64,000 nucleotides of DNA from NCBI RefSeq assembly GCF_040537815.1, contig NZ_JBEWSZ010000001.1, positions 5,022,001 to 5,086,000 of the forward strand, written 5' to 3'. The stretch is from Mesorhizobium shangrilense (lineage in GTDB: Bacteria; Pseudomonadota; Alphaproteobacteria; Rhizobiales; Rhizobiaceae). A program made the position numbers and the translations under genes. This document shows, piece after piece, positions 8,320 through 15,850 of this stretch. Positions within the stretch are counted from its first letter, which is position 1; every line of letters starts with the position of its first letter. A model generated the notes under the pieces. The model was given only the letters and a program-made list of their open reading frames with translations. It did not search any database and was not told the DNA's origin.

Positions 8320-9354
8320 ATGGGTTTCAAGGTTGCAGTCGTAGGCGCCACGGGCAATGTGGGCCGGGAAATGCTCAACATACTGGAAGAGCGCGGCTTT
8401 CCAGTGGACGAAGTGGTGGCGCTCGCCTCGCGGCGCAGCCAGGGTACCGAAGTGTCGTTCGGCGACCGCACGCTGAAGGTCAGGACACTCGACCAGTATG
8501 ATTTCTCCGACACCGACATCTGCATCATGTCGGCCGGCGGCAATGTCTCCAAGGAATGGTCGCCCAAGATCGGCAAGCAGGGTTGCGTCGTCATCGACAA
8601 TTCGTCGGCCTTCCGCTACGACCAGGACGTGCCGCTGATCGTGCCGGAAGTGAACCCGGACGCGATTTCGCTGTTCACGCGCAAGAACATCATCGCCAAC
8701 CCGAACTGCTCGACGGCGCAGCTGGTGGTGGCGCTGAAGCCGCTGCACGACTTCGCCACCATCAAGCGTGTCGTCGTCGCCACCTACCAGTCGGTGTCGG
8801 GCGCCGGCAAGGAAGGCATGGACGAGCTGTTCACGCAGACGCGTGCCGTGTTCGTCGCCGACAGCGTCGAGGTCAAGAAGTTCACCAAGCGCATCGCCTT
8901 CAACGTCATTCCGCATATCGACGTCTTCCTCGACGACGGCTCCACCAAGGAAGAGTGGAAGATGGTGGCCGAGACCAAGAAGATGCTCGACCCCAAGATC
9001 AAGCTGACGGCGACCTGCGTGCGCGTGCCGGTGTTCATCGGCCATTCGGAAGCTGTCAACATCGAGTTCGAGAAGCCGATCACCGCTGACGAGGCGCGCG
9101 ACATCCTGCGCGAAGCGCCGGGCTGCCAGGTCTTGGACAAGCGCGAGGACGGCGGCTACATCACGCCGCTGGAATCGGCCGGCGAGGACGCCACCTTCAT
9201 CTCGCGCATCCGCGAGGATTCGACCATCGACAACGGCCTGTCGATGTGGATCGTCTCCGACAATCTGCGCAAGGGCGCGGCCCTCAACGCGGTGCAGATC
9301 GCCGAGCTGCTGGTCGAGCGCGGCTTGATCCAGCCGAAGAAGAAGGCGGCCTGA
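8320..9354 (+). CDS. asd: aspartate-semialdehyde dehydrogenase
   Basis: This 344-aa enzyme makes aspartate semialdehyde from aspartyl phosphate with NADPH, the branch point to lysine/diaminopimelate, threonine and methionine. The NADP-binding loop VVGATGNVGREML is at residues 7-19. The catalytic cysteine is Cys130 in IIANPNCSTAQL. The catalytic histidine lies in RVPVFIGHSEAVNIEF near 243. The length is normal. The ATG is preceded by a GAGAGGGACAGGAG region giving a good ribosome site. The gene stands alone between a repeat-like hairpin and another palindromic repeat; dapF of the same pathway is at 53726-54610. Confidence 0.97.
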   Translation: MGFKVAVVGATGNVGREMLNILEERGFPVDEVVALASRRSQGTEVSFGDRTLKVRTLDQYDFSDTDICIMSAGGNVSKEWSPKIGKQGCVVIDNSSAFRYDQDVPLIVPEVNPDAISLFTRKNIIANPNCSTAQLVVALKPLHDFATIKRVVVATYQSVSGAGKEGMDELFTQTRAVFVADSVEVKKFTKRIAFNVIPHIDVFLDDGSTKEEWKMVAETKKMLDPKIKLTATCVRVPVFIGHSEAVNIEFEKPITADEARDILREAPGCQVLDKREDGGYITPLESAGEDATFISRIREDSTIDNGLSMWIVSDNLRKGAALNAVQIAELLVERGLIQPKKKAA

Positions 9355-9426
9355 CGGCCTTCTGGTTCTCGCTCACGGGGCCGTATCGCCGCTGCGGTCG
9401 CGGGCTCGGCCTTCGGCCGAAGCATT

Positions 9427-9477
9427 CCTTCTCCCCGTTTACGGGGAGAAGGTGCCGGCAGGCGGATGAGGGGCAGC
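9427..9477. repeat. dispersed palindromic repeat, reference copy
   Basis: CCTTCTCCCCGT at 9427-9438 and ACGGGGAGAAGG at 9441-9452 form a 12-bp perfect inverted repeat with a 2-base loop. It is followed by TGCCGGCAGGCGGATGAGGG. The 34 bases at 9441-9474 match 51775-51808 inside ftsY exactly. The copy lies between asd and a GNAT gene and could fold as an RNA hairpin or terminator for asd. Confidence 0.8.
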
Positions 9478-9500
9478 ACCGCCTCTGATGTGAAACGACC

Positions 9501-9953
9501 ATGAGCGATACCGCCAAAGTCTTGCTACGCCCGGCCATCGGCTCGGACGCCGCTGCTATCGCAAAAATCATGCGGGCAGCACTTGGCTCGTTCGACTGGA
9601 TGCCGGTCATCCACACGCCGGCCGAGGATCTCGCCTTCATCCGTGATATCGTGCTGCCACGGCAGCAGGTGACAGTCGCCCAGACCGGCGAAAAGATTGT
9701 CGGCTTCATCGCCGTCAGCGGCGAGTGGGTGGAGCAGCTCTATCTCGATCCCGCCTGGACCGGGCAAGGCATCGGCAGCCGATTGCTGAAGGATGCAACT
9801 GCTTCCCTGCCGGTCGTGAAACTGCATTGCTTTCAGTCCAACACCGATGCCCAGCGCTTCTACGAGCGCCATGGGTTCCGTGCGGAGTCCTTCGGCGACG
9901 GCACGAAGAATGAGGAAGGCCTGCCCGACATTCTCTATGTTCGCGGGCGCTGA
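9501..9953 (+). CDS. GNAT family N-acetyltransferase
   Basis: A 150-aa single-domain acetyltransferase. The acetyl-CoA region VEQLYLDPAWTGQGIGSRLLKDA near residues 75-97 has the Q/RxxGxG/A pattern (TGQGIG). The C-terminal motif B segment LHCFQSNTDAQRFYERHGFRAE near 110-130 is typical. The N terminus, VLLRPAIGSDAAAIAKIMRAAL, is the usual first strand and helix. The substrate cannot be read from the sequence. It lies directly after a palindromic repeat and converges on the ACT-domain gene, with the two stops one base apart. Confidence 0.88.
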   Translation: MSDTAKVLLRPAIGSDAAAIAKIMRAALGSFDWMPVIHTPAEDLAFIRDIVLPRQQVTVAQTGEKIVGFIAVSGEWVEQLYLDPAWTGQGIGSRLLKDATASLPVVKLHCFQSNTDAQRFYERHGFRAESFGDGTKNEEGLPDILYVRGR

Positions 9954-9954
9954 T

Positions 9955-10362
9955 TCAGCCGGCACTATCCTCGGCCAGCTCCCGCAGCAGCTCCATCGCC
10001 TCCTCCGCCCGGTCGGCGGGGACGAACAGGTGGTCGTGGTAGAAGGCCGAGACTGGGTTGACGCCCATGCCGGCGGTGGCCAATCGCGTGGTGATGGCGG
10101 CGAGGAAGCCGACCGCTTCCAGCGACGAGTGGATGTCCAACGTCACCATGCGGCAGCGGAATGCCACGTTCAGGCCGGCGGCATTCGCGTCTTCCTCGCG
10201 CAATATGAGCGTGATGCCTTCGCGTTCGCGGAACAGCATCATCGGTACGAGGCCTGCTGGTTGAGCAACGCCCGGCGCCAGCGTGGCGAAGACATATACG
10301 TCAGGGAGCAATTCGGGTGTCATCGACCCCAGCAGCTTTTTCAGATCGGTCTCGCCGGTCAT
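9955..10362 (-). CDS. ACT domain-containing protein
   Basis: A 135-aa protein made almost entirely of an ACT-like fold: ITLILREEDANAAGLNVAFRCRMVTLDIHSSLEAVGFLAAITTRLATAGMGVNPVSAFYHDHLFVP. ACT domains bind amino acids or other small ligands and usually regulate enzymes, but here there is no attached enzyme. It resembles the stand-alone ACT proteins of the COG3603 type. The frame opens earlier, but the ATG at 10362 follows an AGGAAAAC site and starts at recognisable sequence (MTGETDLKKLLGSM). The gene is divergent from the bestrophin-like gene, with a 213-base gap holding nothing I can identify. Confidence 0.8.
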   Translation of the reverse strand: MTGETDLKKLLGSMTPELLPDVYVFATLAPGVAQPAGLVPMMLFREREGITLILREEDANAAGLNVAFRCRMVTLDIHSSLEAVGFLAAITTRLATAGMGVNPVSAFYHDHLFVPADRAEEAMELLRELAEDSAG

Positions 10363-10575
10363 TGTTTTCCTCGACGGCCAGTTGTCACGGAGACGGTCGC
10401 AGCCTTCCAAGCGTGGCTGCCATGCCTTCAATATCGGTGCCGGCTGCCCACCGATAGTCCGTCCGGTTCGTTGCGCGCACGACATGGCGGTGTCGTTGAC
10501 GGCTGCGCTTGCGCATCGATCGCATCGCACAATAGATGTGGTTCAGGACCAGCGCCGGTCCGTGAAAGGCTCTCG

Positions 10576-11481
10576 ATGATCGTTCGCCCGCGCCCCACCT
10601 TCCTGCAGCTGTTCTTTGTCATGCGCGGTTCGGTGGTGCCGCGCATCCTGCCGCAGATCCTGGGTTTTGCTGTTTATTCCGCGGTCATTCTCGTCGTTGC
10701 ACGCCAGTTCCATCTCGATTTCAGCGTCTTCAACATCACGCCTTTCGGCTTGGTGGGCGTGACGTTGTCGATCTATCTCTCCTTCCGCAACAACGCCGCC
10801 TACGACCGCTGGTGGGAGGCGCGCAAACTGTGGGGCGCACTGGTCTTCGAGATACGCAATCTGGCGCGCGCCACGACCAGCCTCATCCCCGATCAGGCCG
10901 AACAGCGGGCCCTGCTCATGGAGTCGCTCGCCTTCTGCCATTTCCTGCGCGGGCAATTGCGCAAGATCGACAGCATCAAGGACGCCCGCGCCTTCATCGA
11001 TGCCGAAGCAGAGACGGCCGCGACCTTCGCCAATCCGGCGGACGAGATGGTCAGGCGCATGGGCCGGCGCGCCAACGCGCAGCGCCGGACTGGCGAACTC
11101 GATCCGATCGGCTTTCGCATCCTGGATGAAAGGCTGGCATCGATATCAGCCATCCAGGCCGGCTGCGAGCGCATCGCCGGCACGCCATTGCCCTTTGCCT
11201 ACACGCTGCTGGTGCATCGCACGGCCTACATCGTATGCCTGCTCCTGCCCATCGGCCTCATCTCGACCACCGGCTGGGCGACGCCGCTGTTCACCGCGCT
11301 GATCGCCTACACATTCTTCGGCCTCGACGCGCTTTCGGAGGAGCTCGAGGATCCGTTCGGCACCGAGGCCAACGACCTTGCCCTCGATGGCCTGTGCCGC
11401 GTCTGCGAGATCTCGGTGTTCGAGGCGTTGGGCGAGACGCCGCCGAAAATGATTGCGGCCGAGAAGTTCTATTTCTCCTGA
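10576..11481 (+). CDS. bestrophin-like membrane protein (YneE/UPF0187 family)
   Basis: A 301-aa integral membrane protein. The N terminus reads MIVRPRPTFLQLFFVMRGSVVPRILPQI, followed by two membrane segments near residues 25-65. The family signature FRNNAAYDRWWEARKLWGAL is near residues 75-95. Two more hydrophobic segments lie near 210-250, and the C-terminal region has FFGLDALSEELEDPFGTEANDLAL, as in bacterial bestrophins. Family members are probably pentameric anion or cation channels of the inner membrane. The frame is open far upstream, but the ATG at 10576 follows a GAAAGG site and begins at the conserved start. Confidence 0.9.
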   Translation: MIVRPRPTFLQLFFVMRGSVVPRILPQILGFAVYSAVILVVARQFHLDFSVFNITPFGLVGVTLSIYLSFRNNAAYDRWWEARKLWGALVFEIRNLARATTSLIPDQAEQRALLMESLAFCHFLRGQLRKIDSIKDARAFIDAEAETAATFANPADEMVRRMGRRANAQRRTGELDPIGFRILDERLASISAIQAGCERIAGTPLPFAYTLLVHRTAYIVCLLLPIGLISTTGWATPLFTALIAYTFFGLDALSEELEDPFGTEANDLALDGLCRVCEISVFEALGETPPKMIAAEKFYFS

Positions 11482-11516
11482 TCAATTCGAGGCAAGGGCC
11501 GGCTCCCGCCCGGCAC

Positions 11517-11576
11517 TTGACTCGTTTGTTGTTCTCTCTTATCAAACCAGAAGGTTACATAACCACTTGGTTTGAT
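11517..11576 (+). promoter_or_regulatory. promoter and nested palindromic operator of the ArsR operon
   Basis: A sigma70-type promoter is visible: TTGACT at 11517-11522, a 17-base spacer, and TATCAA at 11540-11545. From 11541 to 11576 the DNA is a nested palindrome: ATCAAACCA (11541-11549) pairs with TGGTTTGAT (11568-11576), and GGTTA (11553-11557) pairs with TAACC (11560-11564), all about one centre. It covers the -10 element, the predicted start of transcription and the first bases of the ATG at 11575. Autorepression by the ArsR protein is the natural inference. Confidence 0.75.
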
Positions 11577-11928
11577 GCGCATGGCAACCGACAGCCTCAG
11601 CCTGACCCTTGCGGCGCTTGCCGACCCCACCCGGCGTGCCATCCTGGCGCGGCTGTCGCTTGGCGAGGCCTCGGTGACGGAGTTGGCCGAACCCTTCGCC
11701 ATGAGTTTTCCGGCGGTGTCGAAGCATCTCAAGGTGCTGGAGCGCGCGGGCCTGGTGGCACGCGGGCGCGACGCGCAGTTCCGGCCACGCCGACTGCAGC
11801 CGGAGCCGTTGCGCGCCATCGATGAATGGCTGGAAACCTACCGCGTGCTGTGGGACGCCCGGTTTGACCGGCTCGAAACCTATCTGCAGGCGCTGCAGAA
11901 GGGAGAACCGGGCGGCAGCCAAAGCTGA
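11575..11928 (+). CDS. ArsR/SmtB family transcriptional regulator
   Basis: A 117-aa winged-helix protein. It starts LTLAALADPTRRAILARLSLGEASVTELAEPFAMSFPAVSKHLKVLERAGLVARGRDAQFRPRRL, the standard ArsR HTH with ADPTRRAIL and VSKHLKVLE. There is no CxC metal motif, so metal sensing is unlikely; this subgroup usually neighbours SRPBCC proteins. ATG codons at 11575 and 11581 are both possible, and neither has a clear ribosome site because the leader is short and palindromic. It heads a four-gene run, ArsR-SRPBCC-DoxX-SRPBCC, and is preceded by a nested palindrome that overlaps its start codon. Confidence 0.92.
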   Translation: MRMATDSLSLTLAALADPTRRAILARLSLGEASVTELAEPFAMSFPAVSKHLKVLERAGLVARGRDAQFRPRRLQPEPLRAIDEWLETYRVLWDARFDRLETYLQALQKGEPGGSQS

Positions 11929-12000
11929 GGCCGGCCGGACCGGCCACCCGTAAGCCTCAAAATCATGCCGACCAACAAAGGCAACACAAAGGGGGAAGTC

Positions 12001-12492
12001 ATGACAGATCAATCGATAGACCTTCCGTCCGACGATCCGGTGATCATCATCACCAGGACGTTCGATGCGCCGCGCACACTGATGTTCAAGCTGTTCACCG
12101 ATCCCTATCACCTGGTGCGTTTCTGGGGACCGGAAGGGTCCACCTATCCGGTTTGCGAGATGGATGTGCGGCCGGGCGGCGAATGGCGCCTGACCATGCG
12201 TTTCGCCGACGGCAGCGAGTATCCGACCAACAGCATCTATCTCGAGATCGCGCCGCCGGAGCGGATCGTCTATCGCGACGCGCCGCTCGACCGCAGCCAA
12301 TGGCAGGATGCATTGCCGCCGGCGGAGATGGTGACGACGATCCTGTTCGAGGACATCGGCGGCAGGACGCGGATTATCGCCAATGTCCGCGCCAATTCGA
12401 TTGGTGCCCGTGACATGGCGGTGAAGATGGGCTTTGGCCAGATGGTCGCCGCAAGCTATGCGCGCCTGGAAGCCTATCTCGGGACGCTTTGA
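12001..12492 (+). CDS. SRPBCC (AHSA1-like) protein
   Basis: A 163-aa single-domain protein. It reads VIIITRTFDAPRTLMFKLFTDPYHLVRFWGPEGSTYPVCEMDVRPGGEWRLTMRF near the N terminus, the typical AHSA1-like sequence with the F-DAPR and W-GP motifs, and MVTTILFEDIGGRTRIIANV later. The ATG is preceded by AAAGGGGGAAGTC, a strong site, so the upstream ATG at 11965 was not used. It follows the ArsR regulator after 72 bases and precedes DoxX. The ligand is unknown; coexpression with the ArsR protein suggests a role in handling the sensed compound. Confidence 0.9.
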   Translation: MTDQSIDLPSDDPVIIITRTFDAPRTLMFKLFTDPYHLVRFWGPEGSTYPVCEMDVRPGGEWRLTMRFADGSEYPTNSIYLEIAPPERIVYRDAPLDRSQWQDALPPAEMVTTILFEDIGGRTRIIANVRANSIGARDMAVKMGFGQMVAASYARLEAYLGTL

Positions 12493-12630
12493 ACCCTGAC
12501 TTGCCCGGCGCGGCGGCATGACGTGCCGGGCTGTCAAAAAGAATCCATGGCGTGTCGGATTGCCGCCGCGTGCCACGTCCTTGGCTCAACCCTGGCGAAA
12601 TGCTCGGCCAGACAACCAGAGGAAACACCC

Positions 12631-13041
12631 ATGACCATTTCCCAGACCGCGCCGGTCTCGTCCGGCGCCTTGTGGACCGGCCGCGTGCTGAGCGGCCTCA
12701 TCGTTCTGTTCATGATCTTCGACGGCGTCATCAAACTGCCGCCGCTCGATGTCGTCACCCAGACCATGACGCAGATCGGCTGGCCCGCTGACGCCAATGT
12801 CGCTCGGCTGCTCGGCGTCATCGGATTGATCTCGACCGCGCTTTACGCGGTGCCGCGCACGTCGGTGCTCGGCGCCATCCTGCTCACTGCCTATATGGGC
12901 GGCGCCATCGCCACCCATATGCGCATCGGCAGTCCGCTGTTTTCGCACACGCTGTTCGGTGTCTATCTCGGCATCATCCTGTGGGGCGGCCTGTTCCTGC
13001 GCGACCCCAGGGTGCGCGCGCTGATCCCGTTCTCCCGTTAA
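12631..13041 (+). CDS. DoxX family membrane protein
   Basis: A 136-aa protein with four predicted membrane segments, about residues 10-30, 48-68, 73-95 and 100-125. DoxX-like features are VLSGLIVLFMIFDGVIKLPPLDVV in the first helix region and a proline-rich loop. The ATG at 12631 follows AGAGGAAACACCC. The family includes subunits of quinol oxidases and proteins linked to sulfur or redox stress, but small stand-alone members are uncharacterised. It is the third gene of the ArsR operon and 17 bases ahead of the second SRPBCC gene. Confidence 0.85.
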   Translation: MTISQTAPVSSGALWTGRVLSGLIVLFMIFDGVIKLPPLDVVTQTMTQIGWPADANVARLLGVIGLISTALYAVPRTSVLGAILLTAYMGGAIATHMRIGSPLFSHTLFGVYLGIILWGGLFLRDPRVRALIPFSR

Positions 13042-13058
13042 GATCGAAGGATAGAAAG

Positions 13059-13586
13059 ATGTTCATCACTCTTGCTGTCGTCCTGCTTGTCCTGATCGCT
13101 GCCTTGCTCATCTACGCCGCGACACGGCCGAACGACTTCGTCACCACCCGCACGGCCAACATCAAGGCACCGCCGGAAGCGATCTTTCCGCTGATCAACG
13201 ATTTCAGCCGTTGGCCGACATGGTCGCCCTACGAAAAGCTCGACCCGGACATGAAGCGCACGCTCTCCGGCGCCGAAAGCGGCAAGGGGGCTGCCTATGC
13301 CTGGGAGAGCAACGGCAAGGCCGGAAAGGGGCGCATGGAGATCATCAATTCGGCGCCGTCCTCGCTGGTATCGCTAAAGCTCGATTTCGAAAAACCGTTC
13401 AGGGCCAACAATATGGTCGACTTCACCCTCACGCCGTCTGGCGACGGCACCGCCGTCACCTGGGCGATGCGCGGCAGCCGGCCTTTCATCGCCAAGCTGA
13501 TGGGTGTGTTCATGAATTTCGATACGCTGATCGGCAGGGATTTCGAGATTGGCCTCGCCAATATGAAGAGCCTGGCCGAAAAGTGA
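13059..13586 (+). CDS. membrane-anchored SRPBCC (polyketide cyclase-like) protein
   Basis: A 175-aa protein with an N-terminal hydrophobic helix (MFITLAVVLLVLIAALLIYA, residues 1-20). An SRPBCC domain follows: FVTTRTANIKAPPEAIFPLINDFSRWPTWSPYEKLDPDMKRTLSG, typical of polyketide_cyc2 proteins, then GDGTAVTWAMRGSRPF. The helix would hold the pocket domain at the inner membrane, probably on the periplasmic side. The ATG follows GAAGGATAGAAAG. It is the last gene of the ArsR-SRPBCC-DoxX run; a membrane partner (DoxX) directly precedes it, so the two may cooperate. Confidence 0.87.
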   Translation: MFITLAVVLLVLIAALLIYAATRPNDFVTTRTANIKAPPEAIFPLINDFSRWPTWSPYEKLDPDMKRTLSGAESGKGAAYAWESNGKAGKGRMEIINSAPSSLVSLKLDFEKPFRANNMVDFTLTPSGDGTAVTWAMRGSRPFIAKLMGVFMNFDTLIGRDFEIGLANMKSLAEK

Positions 13587-13689
13587 AACTTCACGGCGAA
13601 CGATTGCTGCTCCGGGCGGATCAAATTCGCAACTGGTGCGTTGTTGGCGCTGGGCGTGTGGAGCTGTTTCCCGCTGGAGAGGAACGACA

Positions 13690-13953
13690 ATGAAGACAAT
13701 GATGCTTTTGATGGCCTTGCTGGTGCCGCTCGGGGCCTGCTCGCGAACGGAACAGGGCGCGGCCGTTGGTGGCCTGGGTGGCGCGGCGGTCGGTGCGGCA
13801 GTGGCTGGAAATCCGGTTCAAGGCGCTGTGATCGGCGGTGCTGTTGGTGCCGTCGCCGGCGCACTGATCGGCCGGGCAACCGAGCCCGGCGAATGCCGCT
13901 ATCGCGGTCGCGACGGTCGTACCTACATCGCCCACTGCCCGCGCGGCTATTGA
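13690..13953 (+). CDS. small glycine-zipper lipoprotein
   Basis: An 87-aa lipoprotein. The signal peptide MKTMMLLMALLVPLGAC ends at the lipobox cysteine Cys17. The mature part is a long glycine-zipper helix with repeated GxxxG/A (QGAAVGGLGGAAVGAAVAG, then GAVIGGAVGAVAGALIG), as in outer-membrane 17-kDa antigen/YMGG-like proteins. The tail CRYRGRDGRTYIAHCPRGY contains two cysteines. The ATG follows GGAGAGGAACGAC. It lies 103 bases after the SRPBCC gene and is followed by a strong bidirectional hairpin terminator. Confidence 0.85.
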   Translation: MKTMMLLMALLVPLGACSRTEQGAAVGGLGGAAVGAAVAGNPVQGAVIGGAVGAVAGALIGRATEPGECRYRGRDGRTYIAHCPRGY

Positions 13954-13986
13954 TCGGGCAACCATCGGAAATGAACTCGAAATAGC

Positions 13987-14015
13987 AAAACGGCGGGCAC
14001 AGGCCCGCCGTTTTC
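13987..14015. terminator. bidirectional intrinsic terminator (left copy)
   Basis: CGGCGGGC at 13991-13998 pairs with GCCCGCCG at 14003-14010 around ACAG, flanked by AAAA and TTTT that extend the stem. It can end the lipoprotein gene on the plus strand and the alpha/beta hydrolase on the minus strand. The 38 bases at 13978-14015 recur at 14963-15000 with one mismatch. Confidence 0.9.
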
Positions 14016-14023
14016 ATGTGAGG

Positions 14024-14869
14024 CTAAGGCAGGTCTCGGATATATCCCCAAGCTTGCCGGCCCAGGCTTGCATCGGCGGGATCATTGCCACCATGGGCAT
14101 GCGATCCCGACCGCGAGGTGTTTTCACCCGGCAATAGAATTCGGTGGCCCGCGTCGGGCGCCGAAACGAGGCGCGTGGTCTTTCCCGCATCTTTTCGACG
14201 CCGGACAATCGTCTCGGCAAAATCCAGGGACGGCCACAGCGCGTCATCGCCACCTGCAACCAACACGATCTCGGCAACCGCTGTTTCTACGGGAATGGTG
14301 GCCTTGCTCGCCTCATCCTTGAAGATTTTCAGGCAGTGCTGGAAAAGCCCCCTGTAGGAGACGAGACCGTCGACATACTCCTTGCTCCAATCGGGGTCGG
14401 TTGGCACGAACGGGTAGGGAAGTCCCTTGAGCGTCCATGAAGATCGTTCTGGCCAACGGATGCCATCGCGGCCTGGCCCGATATTCCCCCAAACGACCGA
14501 TGTTGGGCTGATCGCAACCACGGCGTCGATGCGAGGGTCATGAGTGGCCGCAAGCAATGATGCCTCGGCACCCTTGGACGTCCCTACGTAGACGATGCGT
14601 CGGCATCCCAGTCCAACAAGAAAGTCGGTTGCGGCCGAAAACGTCTCCAGGGGGATCTCGCATATTCCCGGCACCTGGCCTTCGCCGCCAAACCACTGGA
14701 GGGCCAGGGCAGAGGCACGCTCGCCAGCGAACAACCGTGCACGGGCAATGTCGACACGGCCGCTCGATCCGCTCAACACCACGACGCCTGTCGTGGCATC
14801 CGGGGATCGCAACAGCTTTCCGGCGACGTTGCCGGAAAGGATTTCCTCGGTAACTCCCCGTTCGTCCAT
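14024..14869 (-). CDS. alpha/beta hydrolase, BAAT/acyl-CoA thioesterase C-terminal type
   Basis: A 281-aa protein. The nucleophile elbow is GTSKGAE with Ser98. The acid is in VLVAGGDDALWPS (Asp208/209) and the histidine is His242 in APDAGHRILLPGE. The order and spacing fit the BAAT C-terminal/acyl-CoA thioester hydrolase family; ISPTSVVWGNIG and SSWTLKGLPYPFVP are typical of it. The N-terminal domain of eukaryotic BAAT is absent, as in other bacterial members. The natural ester is unknown. The gene is flanked by two copies of the same terminator and sits just downstream of rpsP in the same direction, where rimM would be expected. Confidence 0.85.
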   Translation of the reverse strand: MDERGVTEEILSGNVAGKLLRSPDATTGVVVLSGSSGRVDIARARLFAGERASALALQWFGGEGQVPGICEIPLETFSAATDFLVGLGCRRIVYVGTSKGAEASLLAATHDPRIDAVVAISPTSVVWGNIGPGRDGIRWPERSSWTLKGLPYPFVPTDPDWSKEYVDGLVSYRGLFQHCLKIFKDEASKATIPVETAVAEIVLVAGGDDALWPSLDFAETIVRRRKDAGKTTRLVSAPDAGHRILLPGENTSRSGSHAHGGNDPADASLGRQAWGYIRDLP

Positions 14870-14971
14870 CTGGCTCCATCCGCTGGAAAATCAGATTCCG
14901 CGATGCTGGACAACAAAAAAGGCCAGATGGATGACAAATGCAAATGCCACCATGGCATTGCCCGAAATAGC

Positions 14972-15000
14972 AAAACGGCGGGCATAGGCCCGCCGTTTTC
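14972..15000. terminator. bidirectional intrinsic terminator (right copy), after rpsP
   Basis: CGGCGGGC at 14976-14983 pairs with GCCCGCCG at 14988-14995 around ATAG, again within AAAA/TTTT. It lies 22 bases after the rpsP stop and ends that operon. It is a near-exact copy (37 of 38 bases) of the hairpin at 13978-14015. Confidence 0.9.
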
Positions 15001-15022
15001 GTAGAAGCATCCAGAAACTGGA

Positions 15023-15415
15023 TTACTCGGCGGTGGCTTCCGCCGGAGCAGCCGATGCGGCGGCGACAGCGGCGGCGGCATCTTCCTGCGCCTTCTTCAG
15101 CAGGGCGGCGCGTTCCTGCGCCTTCTTGCCCGGCTCTGCCTTCTTCGGGTTGGAACGGGCTTCGCGCTTGACGATGCCGGCCTCATCAAGGAAGCGCAGA
15201 ACGCGATCGGTCGGCTGTGCGCCGTGCGAGAGCCAATGCTTGACGCGGTCGGCGTCGACCTTGATGCGTTCGCCGTCCTTGGGCAGCAGCGGGTTCCACG
15301 AGCCGAGCGCCTCGATGAAACGGCCGTCGCGCGGCGAACGCGCGTCGGCGATGACGACGTGGTAGTAAGGACGCTTCTTCGAGCCCGCACGGGCCAGTCT
15401 GATCTTCAGTGCCAT
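15023..15415 (-). CDS. rpsP: 30S ribosomal protein bS16
   Basis: A 130-aa ribosomal protein. The core (about residues 1-80) is typical S16: [44 protein letters not shown], followed by [24 protein letters not shown]. The tail is long and rich in Ala, Lys and Glu (ending [17 protein letters not shown]), as is usual in rhizobia. The ribosome site is AGGAGAAAAG. It is third in the ffh-chorismate mutase-rpsP run. In many relatives rimM, trmD and rplS follow; here a terminator follows instead and none of them is in the window. Confidence 0.97.
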   Translation of the reverse strand: MALKIRLARAGSKKRPYYHVVIADARSPRDGRFIEALGSWNPLLPKDGERIKVDADRVKHWLSHGAQPTDRVLRFLDEAGIVKREARSNPKKAEPGKKAQERAALLKKAQEDAAAAVAAASAAPAEATAE

Positions 15416-15498
15416 TTCTTTTCTCCTAAAAGCTCTGATTTCGTTGATGGGTTTCGGCTTTTGTCTCTATGCAAGTCGTTGGGAGACATGCACCAGCT

Positions 15499-15825
15499 TC
15501 AGCCGGTTTTCGTCACGCCGTTGGCAGCGGCGATCTGTTCGTGGTGACGGATCACTTCGCGGACGACGAAGTTGAGGAATTTTTCCGCGAAATCCGGGTC
15601 GAGATGGGCGTCTTTTGCCAGCTGGCGCAGACGGGTGATCTGTTGCTGCTCGCGCGCCGGGTCGGCCGGTGGCAGGCCATGCTCGGCCTTCAGCACGCCA
15701 ACCGCCTTGGTGCAGCGGAAGCGCTCGGCCAGCATATGGATGAGCGCTGCATCGATATTGTCGATCGAAGCGCGATAGCCGGCCAGGATGGTGCGTGCGT
15801 CGGCCATGTCCTTTTCTTCGTTCAT
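15499..15825 (-). CDS. chorismate mutase, AroQ type
   Basis: A 108-aa all-helical chorismate mutase, which converts chorismate to prephenate for phenylalanine and tyrosine synthesis. Key features are YRASIDNIDAALIHMLAERFRCTKAVGVLKAEHGLPPADPAREQQQITRLRQLAKDAHLDPDFAEKFLNFVVREVIRHHE: the first-helix arginine, the internal Arg/Lys residues and the C-terminal helix of AroQ. ATG at 15825 follows GTGAGG; a second in-frame ATG at 15807 with AAGGAC is also possible. The gene lies between ffh and rpsP, a common arrangement in rhizobia. Confidence 0.92.
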   Translation of the reverse strand: MNEEKDMADARTILAGYRASIDNIDAALIHMLAERFRCTKAVGVLKAEHGLPPADPAREQQQITRLRQLAKDAHLDPDFAEKFLNFVVREVIRHHEQIAAANGVTKTG

Positions 15826-15850
15826 CGCGTCCTCACTTCTTCTTGCCTCA

